Assembly: GCA_023443025.1 (NCBI GenBank)
Contig: JAEZWM010000089.1
Span: 1-30,463, forward strand
Source: Bacillota bacterium
Lineage (GTDB): Bacteria; Bacillota; Clostridia; Tissierellales; Peptoniphilaceae
Length of the DNA stretch: 30,463 bases
Direction: 5' to 3'
Both the position numbers and the translations under genes were made by a program. Positions 14,476 through 23,063 of this stretch are shown here, piece by piece (the stretch's first letter is position 1; each line of letters opens with the position of its first letter). A model generated the notes under the pieces. It was not told the DNA's origin and ran no database searches. It was given only the letters and a program-made list of their open reading frames with translations.

Positions 14476-15237
14476 TTATAAATTTATAAAGATTTCAGGA
14501 GCTTTTATTGGATATTGGAAGTTTTCCTCCAAGTGATGGATTAAATCTGTGAATTGTTCAAAATCAGCAATTCTAACATGAATAGGACATCTTTTAACAC
14601 ATGCTAAACAATGCAAACATGTAGGAATATTTTCTTTAGGTAAACTACCATCAGGATTTATTATACCTACCGGACAAACCATTCCACAAACTCCACAGTG
14701 AATACACGAATCGGTCGGATAAGGTGCCCAAGTACTCTCACCAACTCCATCTCTATATGGTCTATTCCCCGGAAGTTCAGGTTCTTCGAGCTCGATAAAT
14801 TCTGTTATTGAATCTGCAAAAGCATCCATTATTTCTAAGTCCTCGGTATTAGGTCGTCCTCCGGCGAGTTTTTGAGAATATGAATGCTCAGCAACAAAAG
14901 CTGCAGCTGCTATTATTTTAAATCCAAGCCCTTCAGCAATATCTCTCATCTCGAGTATCGCATCATCAAAGTGCCTGTTTCCATATACAGCGATTATGAT
15001 TGCATCAGAGTTGTGACCTTTTATCTCCTTCAACCTCTCAATAAACACAGCTGGCACCCTGCCTGCATATACCGGAAATACAAATGCAGCCGTAGCATTT
15101 TCGACCTTCATATTTATTTTATCTTTTATAGTTAAGTCAATAATATCTGAATTTTCAAAATTCTTTGCAAATCTCTTGGCTAGTTTTAAAGAACTTCCCG
15201 TAGGGCTAAAAACAAAGACTTTTAAATTATTCACCAT
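14476..15237 (-). CDS. Flavodoxin-ferredoxin fusion (EFR1 type)
   Basis: This is a 253-aa electron-transfer protein. The N-terminal flavodoxin-like domain has the FMN phosphate loop SPTGSS (residues 11-16), FPVYAGRVP and AVYGNRHFDDA. The C-terminal part carries two [4Fe-4S] motifs, CIHCGVCGMVCP (Cys178, 181, 184, 188) and CLHCLACVKRCP (Cys207, 210, 213, 217). The architecture is that of EFR1-family ferredoxins of anaerobes. It probably passes low-potential electrons to a partner that is not known. It starts directly after the TPM gene stop, with an AGGA site inside that gene, and is the last gene of the rnr operon. No clear terminator was found downstream. Confidence 0.9.
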   Translation of the reverse strand: MVNNLKVFVFSPTGSSLKLAKRFAKNFENSDIIDLTIKDKINMKVENATAAFVFPVYAGRVPAVFIERLKEIKGHNSDAIIIAVYGNRHFDDAILEMRDIAEGLGFKIIAAAAFVAEHSYSQKLAGGRPNTEDLEIMDAFADSITEFIELEEPELPGNRPYRDGVGESTWAPYPTDSCIHCGVCGMVCPVGIINPDGSLPKENIPTCLHCLACVKRCPIHVRIADFEQFTDLIHHLEENFQYPIKAPEIFINL

Positions 15238-15999
15238 TTAAAATTTCCTGCCTCCTCCGCCGTAAGTTCTTCCACTTCCTGTTGATGATGTTCGGGTTGT
15301 TGAGCCGCCTCCACCTCTTCCACCACCGCCGGTGTTTCTAGGTATCCTACGTGTTACTACATTTGTATCTATAAGTGGATCGTCGATATTTGCAAAGTTT
15401 ACGATAGAGTTTCTTCTAAAATCGAATGGATGTGGTTTAGTCTTCACTTTATATCTTGCTTTTGTAGCACCAAAGAAACCTCCACCGGCCCCCAGTGCTC
15501 CCAGTGCACTAAGCCCCATATCTAAAGGAGATAAGTAATTTCCTCTAAGATATCCATTGAGTTTTTTTAGATAACTTCTAGCTGAATCATAGTATCTTCC
15601 TTCACCAAGTCCATTATCAAAAACTGAGTCAAGCAGGGATTCAACTCTTTTGTCACTAATGATATCTATTGCCCTACCTTCTGTATTTATGAAAATTTCT
15701 CTATTGTCCATGTCGTACATAATTAATATTCCACTTCCATTCGAGCCGAAACCACGTTCTTCATAGAAATGTTCAGTATAAACCATAGTACTCATGCCTT
15801 TTGCATCATTAGTAGTTGCTATACCAACATCCATATCATATTCTTTACTCATTCGCTCAGCTTCTTCGGTTAAGCTCTGAATCTCTGAAGGTGAGAAGAG
15901 TCCCGCATTATCGATTACTTTTACAACTGCTGCCTTGGAAGTAGTGCTCATCATAAGTAGCAGTATAACAGTTATTAATATGTTTTTTAATCTTACCAT
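15238..15999 (-). CDS. TPM-domain exported protein
   Basis: This is a 253-aa protein with a cleavable or anchoring signal sequence (about 1-23, ending TTSKAA). A TPM domain follows (about 28-150): VIDNAGLFSPSEI, DVGIATTNDAKG, YEERGFGSNGSGILIMYDMDNREIFINTEGRA and ERGxG-type acidic sites. TPM domains occur in photosystem II repair phosphatases (TLP18.3) and YgcG-like membrane proteins, so a membrane-surface role is likely. A short Ala/Gly hydrophobic stretch (about 160-180) could be a membrane helix. The C-terminus is Gly/Arg/Ser-rich (GGGGRGGGG, GSGRTYGGGGRKF), as in YgcG relatives. The ATG overlaps the preceding gene by 7 bp, with a GGGGGG site upstream. Catalytic activity is unproven. Confidence 0.85.
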   Translation of the reverse strand: MVRLKNILITVILLLMMSTTSKAAVVKVIDNAGLFSPSEIQSLTEEAERMSKEYDMDVGIATTNDAKGMSTMVYTEHFYEERGFGSNGSGILIMYDMDNREIFINTEGRAIDIISDKRVESLLDSVFDNGLGEGRYYDSARSYLKKLNGYLRGNYLSPLDMGLSALGALGAGGGFFGATKARYKVKTKPHPFDFRRNSIVNFANIDDPLIDTNVVTRRIPRNTGGGGRGGGGSTTRTSSTGSGRTYGGGGRKF

Positions 16000-17081
16000 A
16001 TATATGACCCCCCTATTAGCAGTAGAATTAGCACTGCTAAAGCAATCGCCACAGTAGTAAATGATAATTTTTTGTTGTCTAGTGGCAGCTCTCCAAAAGA
16101 CTTACCCGTTTGACCGTTAATAGCATAGATATATGTCTTTCCATTATATTTATAGGTCATAATCCAAACCGGTAGTAGTATATAGGTCCATTTGTTTATG
16201 TTTGGCTCAATACTAGATTTTACAAAATTCGTTCTATCATAACCGGATAGTGAATCCTTTACAAGATTTTCCGTATATGATAAGGCTCTATCTTCTATTA
16301 CTTTCTTTAAGTCATCCTTTTTTATGTCGTATTTTTCAGAAAAGAATCCATTAAGATAAGCTACCTCAAAATCCACCGCTTTTGATTCATCATAAGGTGC
16401 TATAGTGCTTAATAGGCTATGATCGATTTTTCTAAGTGCTATCTCGGTAATATTCCCTACATTTATCTCCCCTTGCCTATTTAGGGCATATTTTTTATGC
16501 TCTGTATACTCTAAATCTCCTGCTCTCCAAACTTTAAGCCTAGTTCCTTCTCCTTGGAAATCAATTTTTGATTCAGTCTCTGCCATCCAATTTGGGACGT
16601 ACATACCTGTCATTTTTTCTAATTGAGAACTGCTATAAAAAGATTTCGGGACATAGGAATATGACTTTGCCCAGTTTGTGAAACTATTTATAGCCTTTTC
16701 TCTACTAAAAGTAAATGGTATAACCTTATCCGGTCTAAACTCTCCCGAAATTCTATCTATCAATATAACAGGGTTGTGACAATAGTAGCAGAAAGTAGTT
16801 GCTGTGGTTTCTTCAGTAACAACTTGTGCACCACAGCTATCGCAAGTGTACTCAGCTAAATGTTCTTCGATGTTTTCATCATGAGTGTGTTCATGTACAT
16901 GTGAATGATCATGAGCTTCCGAAGTATCACCTGAAGTATCTTCAGTAGCCGCAGCATTGATTTCTCTAAGTTCTTCATTTGTAAATTCACTTAAGCAATA
17001 GTCGCATTTGTTTTTTTGGATTTCCGGTTCAAAATGTAGTGGCCCTCCACAGTTTGGGCATTTTATGGTTTCCGTACTCAT
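15993..17081 (-). CDS. Double-zinc-ribbon membrane protein with His-rich loop
   Basis: This is a 362-aa protein of the TFIIB-type zinc-ribbon-containing group. Zinc ribbon 1 uses Cys8/11 and Cys26/29, and ribbon 2 uses Cys80/83 and Cys98/101. Between them is a segment with seven His in 18 residues (57-74, including HDHSHVHEHTHDE), which looks like a second metal-binding site. The large middle region (110-325) has many aromatic residues and no family I can name beyond this group. One membrane helix lies at 338-360. The start MSTETIKC is chosen as the first ATG after an AAAGGGTGG site; a GTG three codons earlier is too close to it. The His-rich loop differs from the usual length of this linker. 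Function is unknown; it may present substrates or metal to neighbours. Confidence 0.78.
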   Translation of the reverse strand: MSTETIKCPNCGGPLHFEPEIQKNKCDYCLSEFTNEELREINAAATEDTSGDTSEAHDHSHVHEHTHDENIEEHLAEYTCDSCGAQVVTEETTATTFCYYCHNPVILIDRISGEFRPDKVIPFTFSREKAINSFTNWAKSYSYVPKSFYSSSQLEKMTGMYVPNWMAETESKIDFQGEGTRLKVWRAGDLEYTEHKKYALNRQGEINVGNITEIALRKIDHSLLSTIAPYDESKAVDFEVAYLNGFFSEKYDIKKDDLKKVIEDRALSYTENLVKDSLSGYDRTNFVKSSIEPNINKWTYILLPVWIMTYKYNGKTYIYAINGQTGKSFGELPLDNKKLSFTTVAIALAVLILLLIGGSYIW

Positions 17082-17104
17082 ATTCACCACCCTTTCGATT
17101 AAGT

Positions 17105-17902
17105 TTAATTAGTAGTCAACTGTCTGTATCTATTTATGTTTTCTTCAGATAAGAATTCGAAAGCTGCATTTATCTCTTGAAATTTTTCCGTTGCTCCAGG
17201 ATCAGGATTTAGATCAGGATGATATGTTTTTGCAAGCTTTCTATAAGCCAGCTTAACTTGGTAAATGTCGGAATTATAAGGAACACCTAATGTATTACAA
17301 GCATCTTCAAATTTCTTTTTAAAGTCATCGAGTGGGCTTTGATAATATCCACCACCCGTTTGTGATCTACCATAACCTCCGGTATAGTCACCGGTGTAAC
17401 CTCCGCTATAACCTCCACCTCTTTGAGCTTGTTCAAAGAACTCCTTAAATACCTGTTCCCACATCTGCTCTTCCTGTCTTCGTCTTTCTTCCTGTGCTCT
17501 ACGATAATTTTCCTCTTGCATCTCTCTATATGCTCTTCCGTAGTCTTCAAAGTTAGCATGTACTTCTTTTCCTGTTTTATAGTATTCCGCTTTGTCTCGA
17601 AGATATTCGGTAACGGTATACTGTTGATATCTTAAAAAAGAAATAAACTTCGTTCCTAAAAGTGGGAATCCTATAAAAAATATAATTGCAATTATCACCG
17701 CTGGATGTAGCAAAAATATTAAGAATGGTGAAAATACTATAAAGAAGCATCCCACTACAAGAAGTGATATAATAATTCTCTTTATGCCCTCAACTATACC
17801 AACTATAAAATCTAATATAATAATAAAAACTTCAAAAAATCCGTATAGGAAACTTGCTAACCCACCTAAAAAACCACCATATAGCCTACTCAATGGATTC
17901 AA
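17105..17902 (-). CDS. Membrane-anchored J-domain (DnaJ) protein
   Basis: This is a 265-aa co-chaperone-like protein. Two or three hydrophobic segments lie in the first 80 residues (GFLGGLASFLYGFFEVFIII and the stretch around IIISLLVVGCFFIVF). A charged Glu/Arg coiled-coil-like stretch (about 120-160) follows, then a Gly/Tyr-rich linker, and finally a C-terminal J-domain with the HPD triad at about residues 228-230 (TYHPDLNPD). It should recruit Hsp70 (DnaK) to the inner membrane face. The start is a TTG (FLNPLSRLYGG region) with an AGAGGTGG site that overlaps the stop of the upstream zincin gene. An in-frame TTG 14 codons earlier has no ribosome binding site. The substrate is unknown. Confidence 0.87.
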   Translation of the reverse strand: MNPLSRLYGGFLGGLASFLYGFFEVFIIILDFIVGIVEGIKRIIISLLVVGCFFIVFSPFLIFLLHPAVIIAIIFFIGFPLLGTKFISFLRYQQYTVTEYLRDKAEYYKTGKEVHANFEDYGRAYREMQEENYRRAQEERRRQEEQMWEQVFKEFFEQAQRGGGYSGGYTGDYTGGYGRSQTGGGYYQSPLDDFKKKFEDACNTLGVPYNSDIYQVKLAYRKLAKTYHPDLNPDPGATEKFQEINAAFEFLSEENINRYRQLTTN

Positions 17903-17912
17903 AAAACCACCT

Positions 17913-18293
17913 CTATTGTCCTCTATTTTTCTTGTACTCTTCAATCATTCTCTCATCTTCAATCTCAAGGTCTCTAAGACCTGATAAGCCTTCCAGATGA
18001 TGAACGAATTCGTGTATCAGGGTTGATCTTAATTTTTCTTTTAGCTCCGGCTCCGATAAATAATGATATACCTTTTTAAAGGAACCATAATATATCCTTA
18101 TATACCTGCCCATACCGGATTTATGGTATTCTCCAAGTATATAAAGGTCATTGTAAATTGCTTCATTGCTTATTTTCTCCTCAGGAAGCAGCACAATGCC
18201 TCCATTTAATTGCTTGAAGAAATCTTTGGGCAGCTCTTCTGCTATAGAATCCAGAATCTCGTGCATTCTATCGATACTTATAAAATCATGCAT
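17913..18293 (-). CDS. Small zincin metallopeptidase-like protein
   Basis: This is a 126-aa protein of the zincin fold related to Pfam PF06262 (metallopeptidase-like). The motif TLIHEFVHHLEGLSG gives His94, Glu95 and His98 as two zinc ligands and the catalytic acid; the third ligand is probably in the downstream acidic stretch (RDLEIEDERM). GRYIRIYYGSF is the preceding beta-hairpin block. There is no signal peptide, so it is cytoplasmic. The AAGGAAATAAAA site lies 13 bases after smpB. Homologues are usually annotated only as possible metallopeptidases, with unknown substrate. Its place between smpB and the J-domain gene suggests a protein-quality role, but that is inference. Confidence 0.82.
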   Translation of the reverse strand: MHDFISIDRMHEILDSIAEELPKDFFKQLNGGIVLLPEEKISNEAIYNDLYILGEYHKSGMGRYIRIYYGSFKKVYHYLSEPELKEKLRSTLIHEFVHHLEGLSGLRDLEIEDERMIEEYKKNRGQ

Positions 18294-18306
18294 TTTTATT
18301 TCCTTC

Positions 18307-18771
18307 TCAATAATCTCTGAGTGCTCTTTCTATCCTTCTCTGAGCATCTTTTTTTGCTTGAGTCTCTCTCTTGTCATAGAGTTTCTTACCCTTGGCTAAT
18401 GCTATATCCACTTTCACGAGCCCTTCCCTTATATTTACCGATAAGGGAACGATTGTAAAACCTGCTGTTGTAACTTGTCCAAATAGTTTATTGATCTGAG
18501 CTTTATGAAGCAGAAGCTTTCTACTCCTTAATGGATCCAAGTTATATATATTGCCATGATCATATGGACTAATATGCATCCCATGTATAAAAATCTCACC
18601 GTTATTGATCGCACAGTAGGCTTCTTTTATGGATACTTTCCCCTGTCTAATCGATTTAACTTCAGTTCCACTGAGCACAATCCCCGCTTCGTAAATATCC
18701 TCTATGAAATACTCATGTCTAGCCTTTCTGTTATTAGCTACTACTTTATTTTTTCCTTTTTCTTTACTCAA
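18307..18771 (-). CDS. smpB: SsrA-binding protein SmpB
   Basis: This protein binds tmRNA and helps it rescue stalled ribosomes. It has 154 aa from a TTG start that reads MSKEKGKNKVVANNRKARHEYF, exactly the expected SmpB N-terminus. GTGGTGA, six bases upstream at the end of rnr, serves as ribosome binding site. Two upstream GTG codons would add four residues. Family blocks are EAGIVLSGTEVKSIRQGKVSIKEAYC, HGMHISPY and the C-terminal basic tail GKKLYDKRETQAKKDAQRRIERALRDY, which inserts into the mRNA channel. The stop of rnr is five bases before the start. The ssrA gene often follows smpB but is absent here. Confidence 0.95.
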   Translation of the reverse strand: MSKEKGKNKVVANNRKARHEYFIEDIYEAGIVLSGTEVKSIRQGKVSIKEAYCAINNGEIFIHGMHISPYDHGNIYNLDPLRSRKLLLHKAQINKLFGQVTTAGFTIVPLSVNIREGLVKVDIALAKGKKLYDKRETQAKKDAQRRIERALRDY

Positions 18772-18776
18772 ATTTT

Positions 18777-20885
18777 TCACCACTTTACTAATTCAAAGTT
18801 AATCTCATTACGAGATTCATTAACTCCAACTACTTTTATTCTAATTCTATTCCCAAGTTTGACAACTCTACCGGTCTTTTCGCCATATATTACATAATTA
18901 TCGCTATCAAAATAATAATAGTCGTCATGCAGATCCTTAAAGTGTATCAAACCTTCGACCGTATTATCAAGTTCAACAAATATACCAAATGAAGTAAGAG
19001 AACTTACTATACCATTAAACTCAGCTCCAATATACTTCTTCATATACTGCATTTTTAATAATGACTCTACTTCTCTTTCGGCTTCTTCAGCATTTCTTTC
19101 AGTTTCTGATACATGCTCCGCTATTTTATCCAGCCTTTCGATGTCTTTTACACCATAATTCATATTAAGATTTTCTTCTACCGCTGCCTTAAATACCCTA
19201 TGGATTACAAGGTCCGAGTATCTTCTTATAGGTGCAGTAAAATGAGTATAGTACGTTGAAGCCAGACCAAAGTGAATGTCCGCCTCACTGCTGTATCTTG
19301 CCTTTCTAAGTGCCCTTAATAGAAGTGTTGCAATTATAGTCTCCTCCGGCTTTCCTTTAACTTCACCAAGAAGTTCACTAAAGTCTTTGGAATGTATTTC
19401 TTTTCCTTTAAATCGATAACCTAAATTATGCATTAGGGCTTCAAAAGACTTAATCCTCTCATTTGAAGGCTCTTCATGAACTCTATATATAAACGGATAA
19501 TCCATGTAACCAAAATGACTTGCCACAGTTTCGTTTGTGACTATCATAAATTCTTCTATGATTCTATTAGCAACTCTTCTCTCAAGCACTCCAACATCTG
19601 TTACCTCACCTTGCTCATTAAACTCAAAGGCCGTCTCATTTATATTGAAGTCTATTGCTCCTCTTTTTTCTCTCATCTCTTTTAAAATTTCATAGAGTTC
19701 ATTCATTATAATAAGAGATTCTTTTAATCCTTCATCTTTATATACATCTTTATTATCTTCTAAAAAATCTGAAACATCATCATATATTAAGCGGAAATCG
19801 CTCTTTATAAAAGATTTGTAAAATCTATAGTCCATTACCTTGCCTGAATGATCAATTTTCATCTCAACTGTATGTGTAAGCCTTACTTTATCCGGCTTTA
19901 AGCTGCAAAGTTCGTTTGATAACTCCTCAGGAAGCATAGGAATTACTCTATCAAGCATATATACAGAGTTACCTCTTTTATATGCTTCAGCATCTATTGC
20001 ACTTCCGGGTTTTACATAGTTAGCTACATCAGCTATATGAACATATAGTTTATAGAACGCCCCTTCTTTTTCAATAGAAATTGCATCGTCAAAGTCTTTA
20101 GCATCAGCTCCGTCAATGGTAACAACTAAATGTGATCTGAAGTCAGTCCTTCCAACCAACTCACTATCTAAAACTTCGGTACCAAAGCTCCTGGCTTCTT
20201 CTATCACCTTTGCAGGGAAAATATAAGGTAGATTAAACTGCCTTGCAATTGAAGTAATTTCAATCCCTTTTTCATTTTTATGACCTATTACCTCGATTAC
20301 TATGCCTTCGGGATTTCTGTCGCCTATGGATCTTTTTTCTATATTAACAACTACTTTGTCATTATGTTTCGCGCCTTTTAAATTTTCAGGTTTAACAAAA
20401 ATATCAGTTGAGAACTTAGAGTTATTTGGCTCAACAAAATAATACTTACCTTCTTTTACAAGGGTTCCTACAATCTCCTTCTTTGTATCGGAAAGTATCT
20501 TTATTACTTCTCCTTCTCGTCTCATACCGCCTTCTGCATTTTTTGTGATGCGAATTATAACTTTATCTCCATGCATTGCTCCTTTATTAGCATTTGGAGG
20601 TATAAAAACATCAGGAGAAGTTGTATCCGAACTTTCAAAAAAACCAAATCCACCTGCATTTCCTATATATTCGCCAACTAGAGCATTTTCATTGATGTCT
20701 ACCGGTAGGTATTTACCTTTTTTAGAAAGATATACCGAACCTTCTTTTTCCATATCGATTAAGGCCTTAAAAAAAGCTCGATAATCATCAACATCTATGC
20801 TAAAATGTTTTGCCAGTTCTTCCTTTGTTTCTCCCTGATATTCACTCGATTCAATATATTCTAATAATCTATCTTTTAAAGTCAT
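18777..20885 (-). CDS. rnr: Ribonuclease R
   Basis: This 3'-5' exoribonuclease degrades structured RNA and works with tmRNA/SmpB on defective messages. It has 702 aa. Order: N-terminal winged helix (HTH, 1-60), two cold-shock-like OB folds (about 65-215), the RNB catalytic domain with the metal-binding Asp cluster IDGADAKDFDDAIS (about 257-270), and a C-terminal S1 domain (about 620-700). RVHEEPSNERI and PIRRYSDLVIHR are conserved RNB blocks. The AAGGAAGTTGGG site precedes the ATG. It is separated from hppA by a terminator and has its own candidate promoter. It is the first gene of the rnr-smpB-zincin-DnaJ-zinc ribbon-TPM-EFR1 run. Confidence 0.95.
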   Translation of the reverse strand: MTLKDRLLEYIESSEYQGETKEELAKHFSIDVDDYRAFFKALIDMEKEGSVYLSKKGKYLPVDINENALVGEYIGNAGGFGFFESSDTTSPDVFIPPNANKGAMHGDKVIIRITKNAEGGMRREGEVIKILSDTKKEIVGTLVKEGKYYFVEPNNSKFSTDIFVKPENLKGAKHNDKVVVNIEKRSIGDRNPEGIVIEVIGHKNEKGIEITSIARQFNLPYIFPAKVIEEARSFGTEVLDSELVGRTDFRSHLVVTIDGADAKDFDDAISIEKEGAFYKLYVHIADVANYVKPGSAIDAEAYKRGNSVYMLDRVIPMLPEELSNELCSLKPDKVRLTHTVEMKIDHSGKVMDYRFYKSFIKSDFRLIYDDVSDFLEDNKDVYKDEGLKESLIIMNELYEILKEMREKRGAIDFNINETAFEFNEQGEVTDVGVLERRVANRIIEEFMIVTNETVASHFGYMDYPFIYRVHEEPSNERIKSFEALMHNLGYRFKGKEIHSKDFSELLGEVKGKPEETIIATLLLRALRKARYSSEADIHFGLASTYYTHFTAPIRRYSDLVIHRVFKAAVEENLNMNYGVKDIERLDKIAEHVSETERNAEEAEREVESLLKMQYMKKYIGAEFNGIVSSLTSFGIFVELDNTVEGLIHFKDLHDDYYYFDSDNYVIYGEKTGRVVKLGNRIRIKVVGVNESRNEINFELVKW

Positions 20886-20920
20886 CCCAACTTCCTTTCA
20901 AAACTTTATTTTCTTAACTT

Positions 20921-20948
20921 ACTGTAATAATTATACCCTATTTACAGT
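20921..20948. promoter_or_regulatory. Candidate promoter/operator of the rnr operon
   Basis: A minus-strand TATAAT -10 box (20930-20935) is enclosed by a perfect 7-bp inverted repeat, ACTGTAA (20921-20927) and TTACAGT (20942-20948). The -35 region is weak, with TCGATA at 19-bp spacing. The dyad would place a regulator on the promoter; its identity is not known. Confidence 0.45.
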
Positions 20949-21012
20949 GATTATTATCGATTTTTAGAAATAGAGAAGAATAATTAAAAACTTTAACGCT
21001 TATGTTTTTACA

Positions 21013-21040
21013 ATAAAAAAAACGGCCGAAAGGCCGTTTA
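21013..21040 (-). terminator. Intrinsic terminator of secG-hppA
   Basis: On the minus strand, an AACGGCC / GGCCGTT stem with a TTTC loop is followed by eight T residues, just after the hppA stop. It isolates rnr from hppA transcription. Confidence 0.92.
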
Positions 21041-21043
21041 GAA

Positions 21044-23053
21044 TTAGAATAACTTTCCACCGTAATTCAGTATAAGCTCTGCAAAGATTAGAGCTACTAC
21101 AGTCATAAGTTTGATTAATATGTTTAATGATGGACCTGAAGTATCTTTAAATGGATCTCCAACGGTGTCTCCGATAACTGCAGCTGCATGAGCTTCGCTA
21201 CCTTTACCTCCATGTGTTCCGCCCTCGATATACTTCTTAGCATTGTCCCAAGCTCCACCTGAGTTTGACATGAATATTGCCATAAGTACTCCTGTTACAA
21301 GAGCTCCGGCAAGTAATCCACCAAGTGCTTCTGCGCCTAGAAGGAATCCAACTCCAACCGGTACTACTACTGCTAAAAGTCCAGGTACAATCATCTCTCT
21401 TAAAGCTGCTGCTGTAGATATGTCAACGCATCTCTTGTAGTCAGGTTTTTGAGTACCTTCCATGATTCCCGGGAATTCTTTAAACTGCTTTCTAACTTCT
21501 TGAATCATGTCGTTAGCAGCTGTTCCTACAGCGTCCATTGTAAGAGCTGAGAATAGGAATGGTAGCATACCTCCAACAAACATCCCTGCAACTACTTCAG
21601 GTTGTGCAATGTTTATTGCGTCAAGTTTAACTACTTGAGTATATGATGCAAAAAGTGAAAGTGCTGTAAGTGCAGCCGATCCAATAGCAAATCCCTTACC
21701 GATAGCTGCTGTTGTATTACCTACAGAGTCTAATCTATCTGTAATCTCTCTAACTTCTTCAGGAAGTTCACACATTTCTGCGATTCCACCTGCATTGTCA
21801 GCGATAGGACCGTAAGCATCTACAGCTATAGTCATACCTGAGGTTGAAAGCATTCCAATCGCAGCTATTGCTATTCCAAAAAGTCCTTGAATTGGACTAG
21901 AGCTACCGCCCATCGCCATAAATGAAACTATGATTCCAATTGCTATTACTACAATAGGACCTGTAGTTGATTTCATACCAACTGCAAGACCTGCAATGAT
22001 ATTAGTAGAAGGACCTGTTTCTGATTCTTCAGCAATTTTACGTACAGGCTTTTTCTCATCTGATGTGTAATACTCAGTAAACTGTGAAATAATTAGACCA
22101 ACAGCTATACCTGCAACTACAGATATGAATGGACTAATTGAGTCTAACAGATATCTACTAAGGAAAAATGTTCCAATCATTGTAATAATTGCACTTGCAA
22201 AAGTTCCTGTATTAAGAGCTTTTTGAGGATCTTTATCACCTCTAACTGTAAATACAGCAAGAATTGAAGAAATAACACCAATTGCAGCTACTGCGATTAC
22301 GAAAGCAACGCCATTGGTTCCTGTATATGCAATAATTCCTAGAGTTAAACCTGATAGGATAGCTCCTACATATGATTCAAATAAGTCAGCTCCCATACCT
22401 GCAACGTCCCCAACATTGTCTCCTACGTTATCTGCAATTACTGCAGGGTTTCTTGGGTCGTCTTCAGGGATACCGGCTTCAACTTTACCTACAAGGTCAG
22501 CACCAACATCGGCTGCTTTAGTGTAAATACCGCCACCAACTCTCGCAAATAGAGCTATAGATGAAGCACCAAAACTGAATCCTGTAACAATTGCCGGGTC
22601 TTTAAAGATTAAGTAAGAAATAGTAACTCCTAAGATTCCTAGCCCAACAACGCACATACCCATTACAGCTCCACCTGAGAACGCTACATCAAGTGCACCG
22701 GCCATTCCTTTTTCTTTAGCTGCTTGAGCGGTTCTAACATTTGCCTTTGTAGCAGCAGACATTCCGATGTAACCTGCAAGTGCTGAAAATAATGCTCCTG
22801 CTATGAATACGATAGCTGTTTTCACTCCAATAGTTATTGCTAAAATAATTGCTACAGCTACTACGAACATTGAAAGTGCTTTGTATTCTCTAGAAAGAAA
22901 AGCCATTGCTCCCTCATGTATGTAGCTACTGATTTCTTTCATCCTATCTGTTCCGACAGGAAGCTTAGCTATTGATGCTGACTTTAAAAGTGCAAATCCA
23001 AGAGCAAGTGCACCAGCTACAATAGCTAGATAAAAAAACAAATTTGTATCCAT
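21044..23053 (-). CDS. hppA: Membrane-bound pyrophosphatase, K+-dependent, probably Na+-pumping
   Basis: This enzyme couples hydrolysis of pyrophosphate to ion export across the membrane. It has 669 aa with about 16 helices. The PPi/Mg site is in DVGADLVGKVEAGIP and DDPRNPAVIADNVGDNVGD (about 182-217) and its partner in the C-terminal NAKKYIEGG region. GNTTAAIGKGF carries Ala449 and Gly452, the pair typical of K+-dependent enzymes; K+-independent ones have Lys and Thr there. Glu226 in DLFESYVGA is at the position of the glutamate of Thermotoga-type Na+-pumping enzymes, rather than four residues later as in plant H+ pumps. Na+,H+ dual pumping cannot be excluded. A GGGGGAG site precedes the ATG, 10 bp after secG. 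Confidence 0.94.
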   Translation of the reverse strand: MDTNLFFYLAIVAGALALGFALLKSASIAKLPVGTDRMKEISSYIHEGAMAFLSREYKALSMFVVAVAIILAITIGVKTAIVFIAGALFSALAGYIGMSAATKANVRTAQAAKEKGMAGALDVAFSGGAVMGMCVVGLGILGVTISYLIFKDPAIVTGFSFGASSIALFARVGGGIYTKAADVGADLVGKVEAGIPEDDPRNPAVIADNVGDNVGDVAGMGADLFESYVGAILSGLTLGIIAYTGTNGVAFVIAVAAIGVISSILAVFTVRGDKDPQKALNTGTFASAIITMIGTFFLSRYLLDSISPFISVVAGIAVGLIISQFTEYYTSDEKKPVRKIAEESETGPSTNIIAGLAVGMKSTTGPIVVIAIGIIVSFMAMGGSSSPIQGLFGIAIAAIGMLSTSGMTIAVDAYGPIADNAGGIAEMCELPEEVREITDRLDSVGNTTAAIGKGFAIGSAALTALSLFASYTQVVKLDAINIAQPEVVAGMFVGGMLPFLFSALTMDAVGTAANDMIQEVRKQFKEFPGIMEGTQKPDYKRCVDISTAAALREMIVPGLLAVVVPVGVGFLLGAEALGGLLAGALVTGVLMAIFMSNSGGAWDNAKKYIEGGTHGGKGSEAHAAAVIGDTVGDPFKDTSGPSLNILIKLMTVVALIFAELILNYGGKLF

Positions 23054-23063
23054 TTTCTCCCCC

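Noticed and set aside
18294..18306. Expected tmRNA (ssrA) next to smpB
   Set aside because: The gap after smpB is only 13 bases and is followed by the zincin gene; no tRNA-like ends were found nearby.
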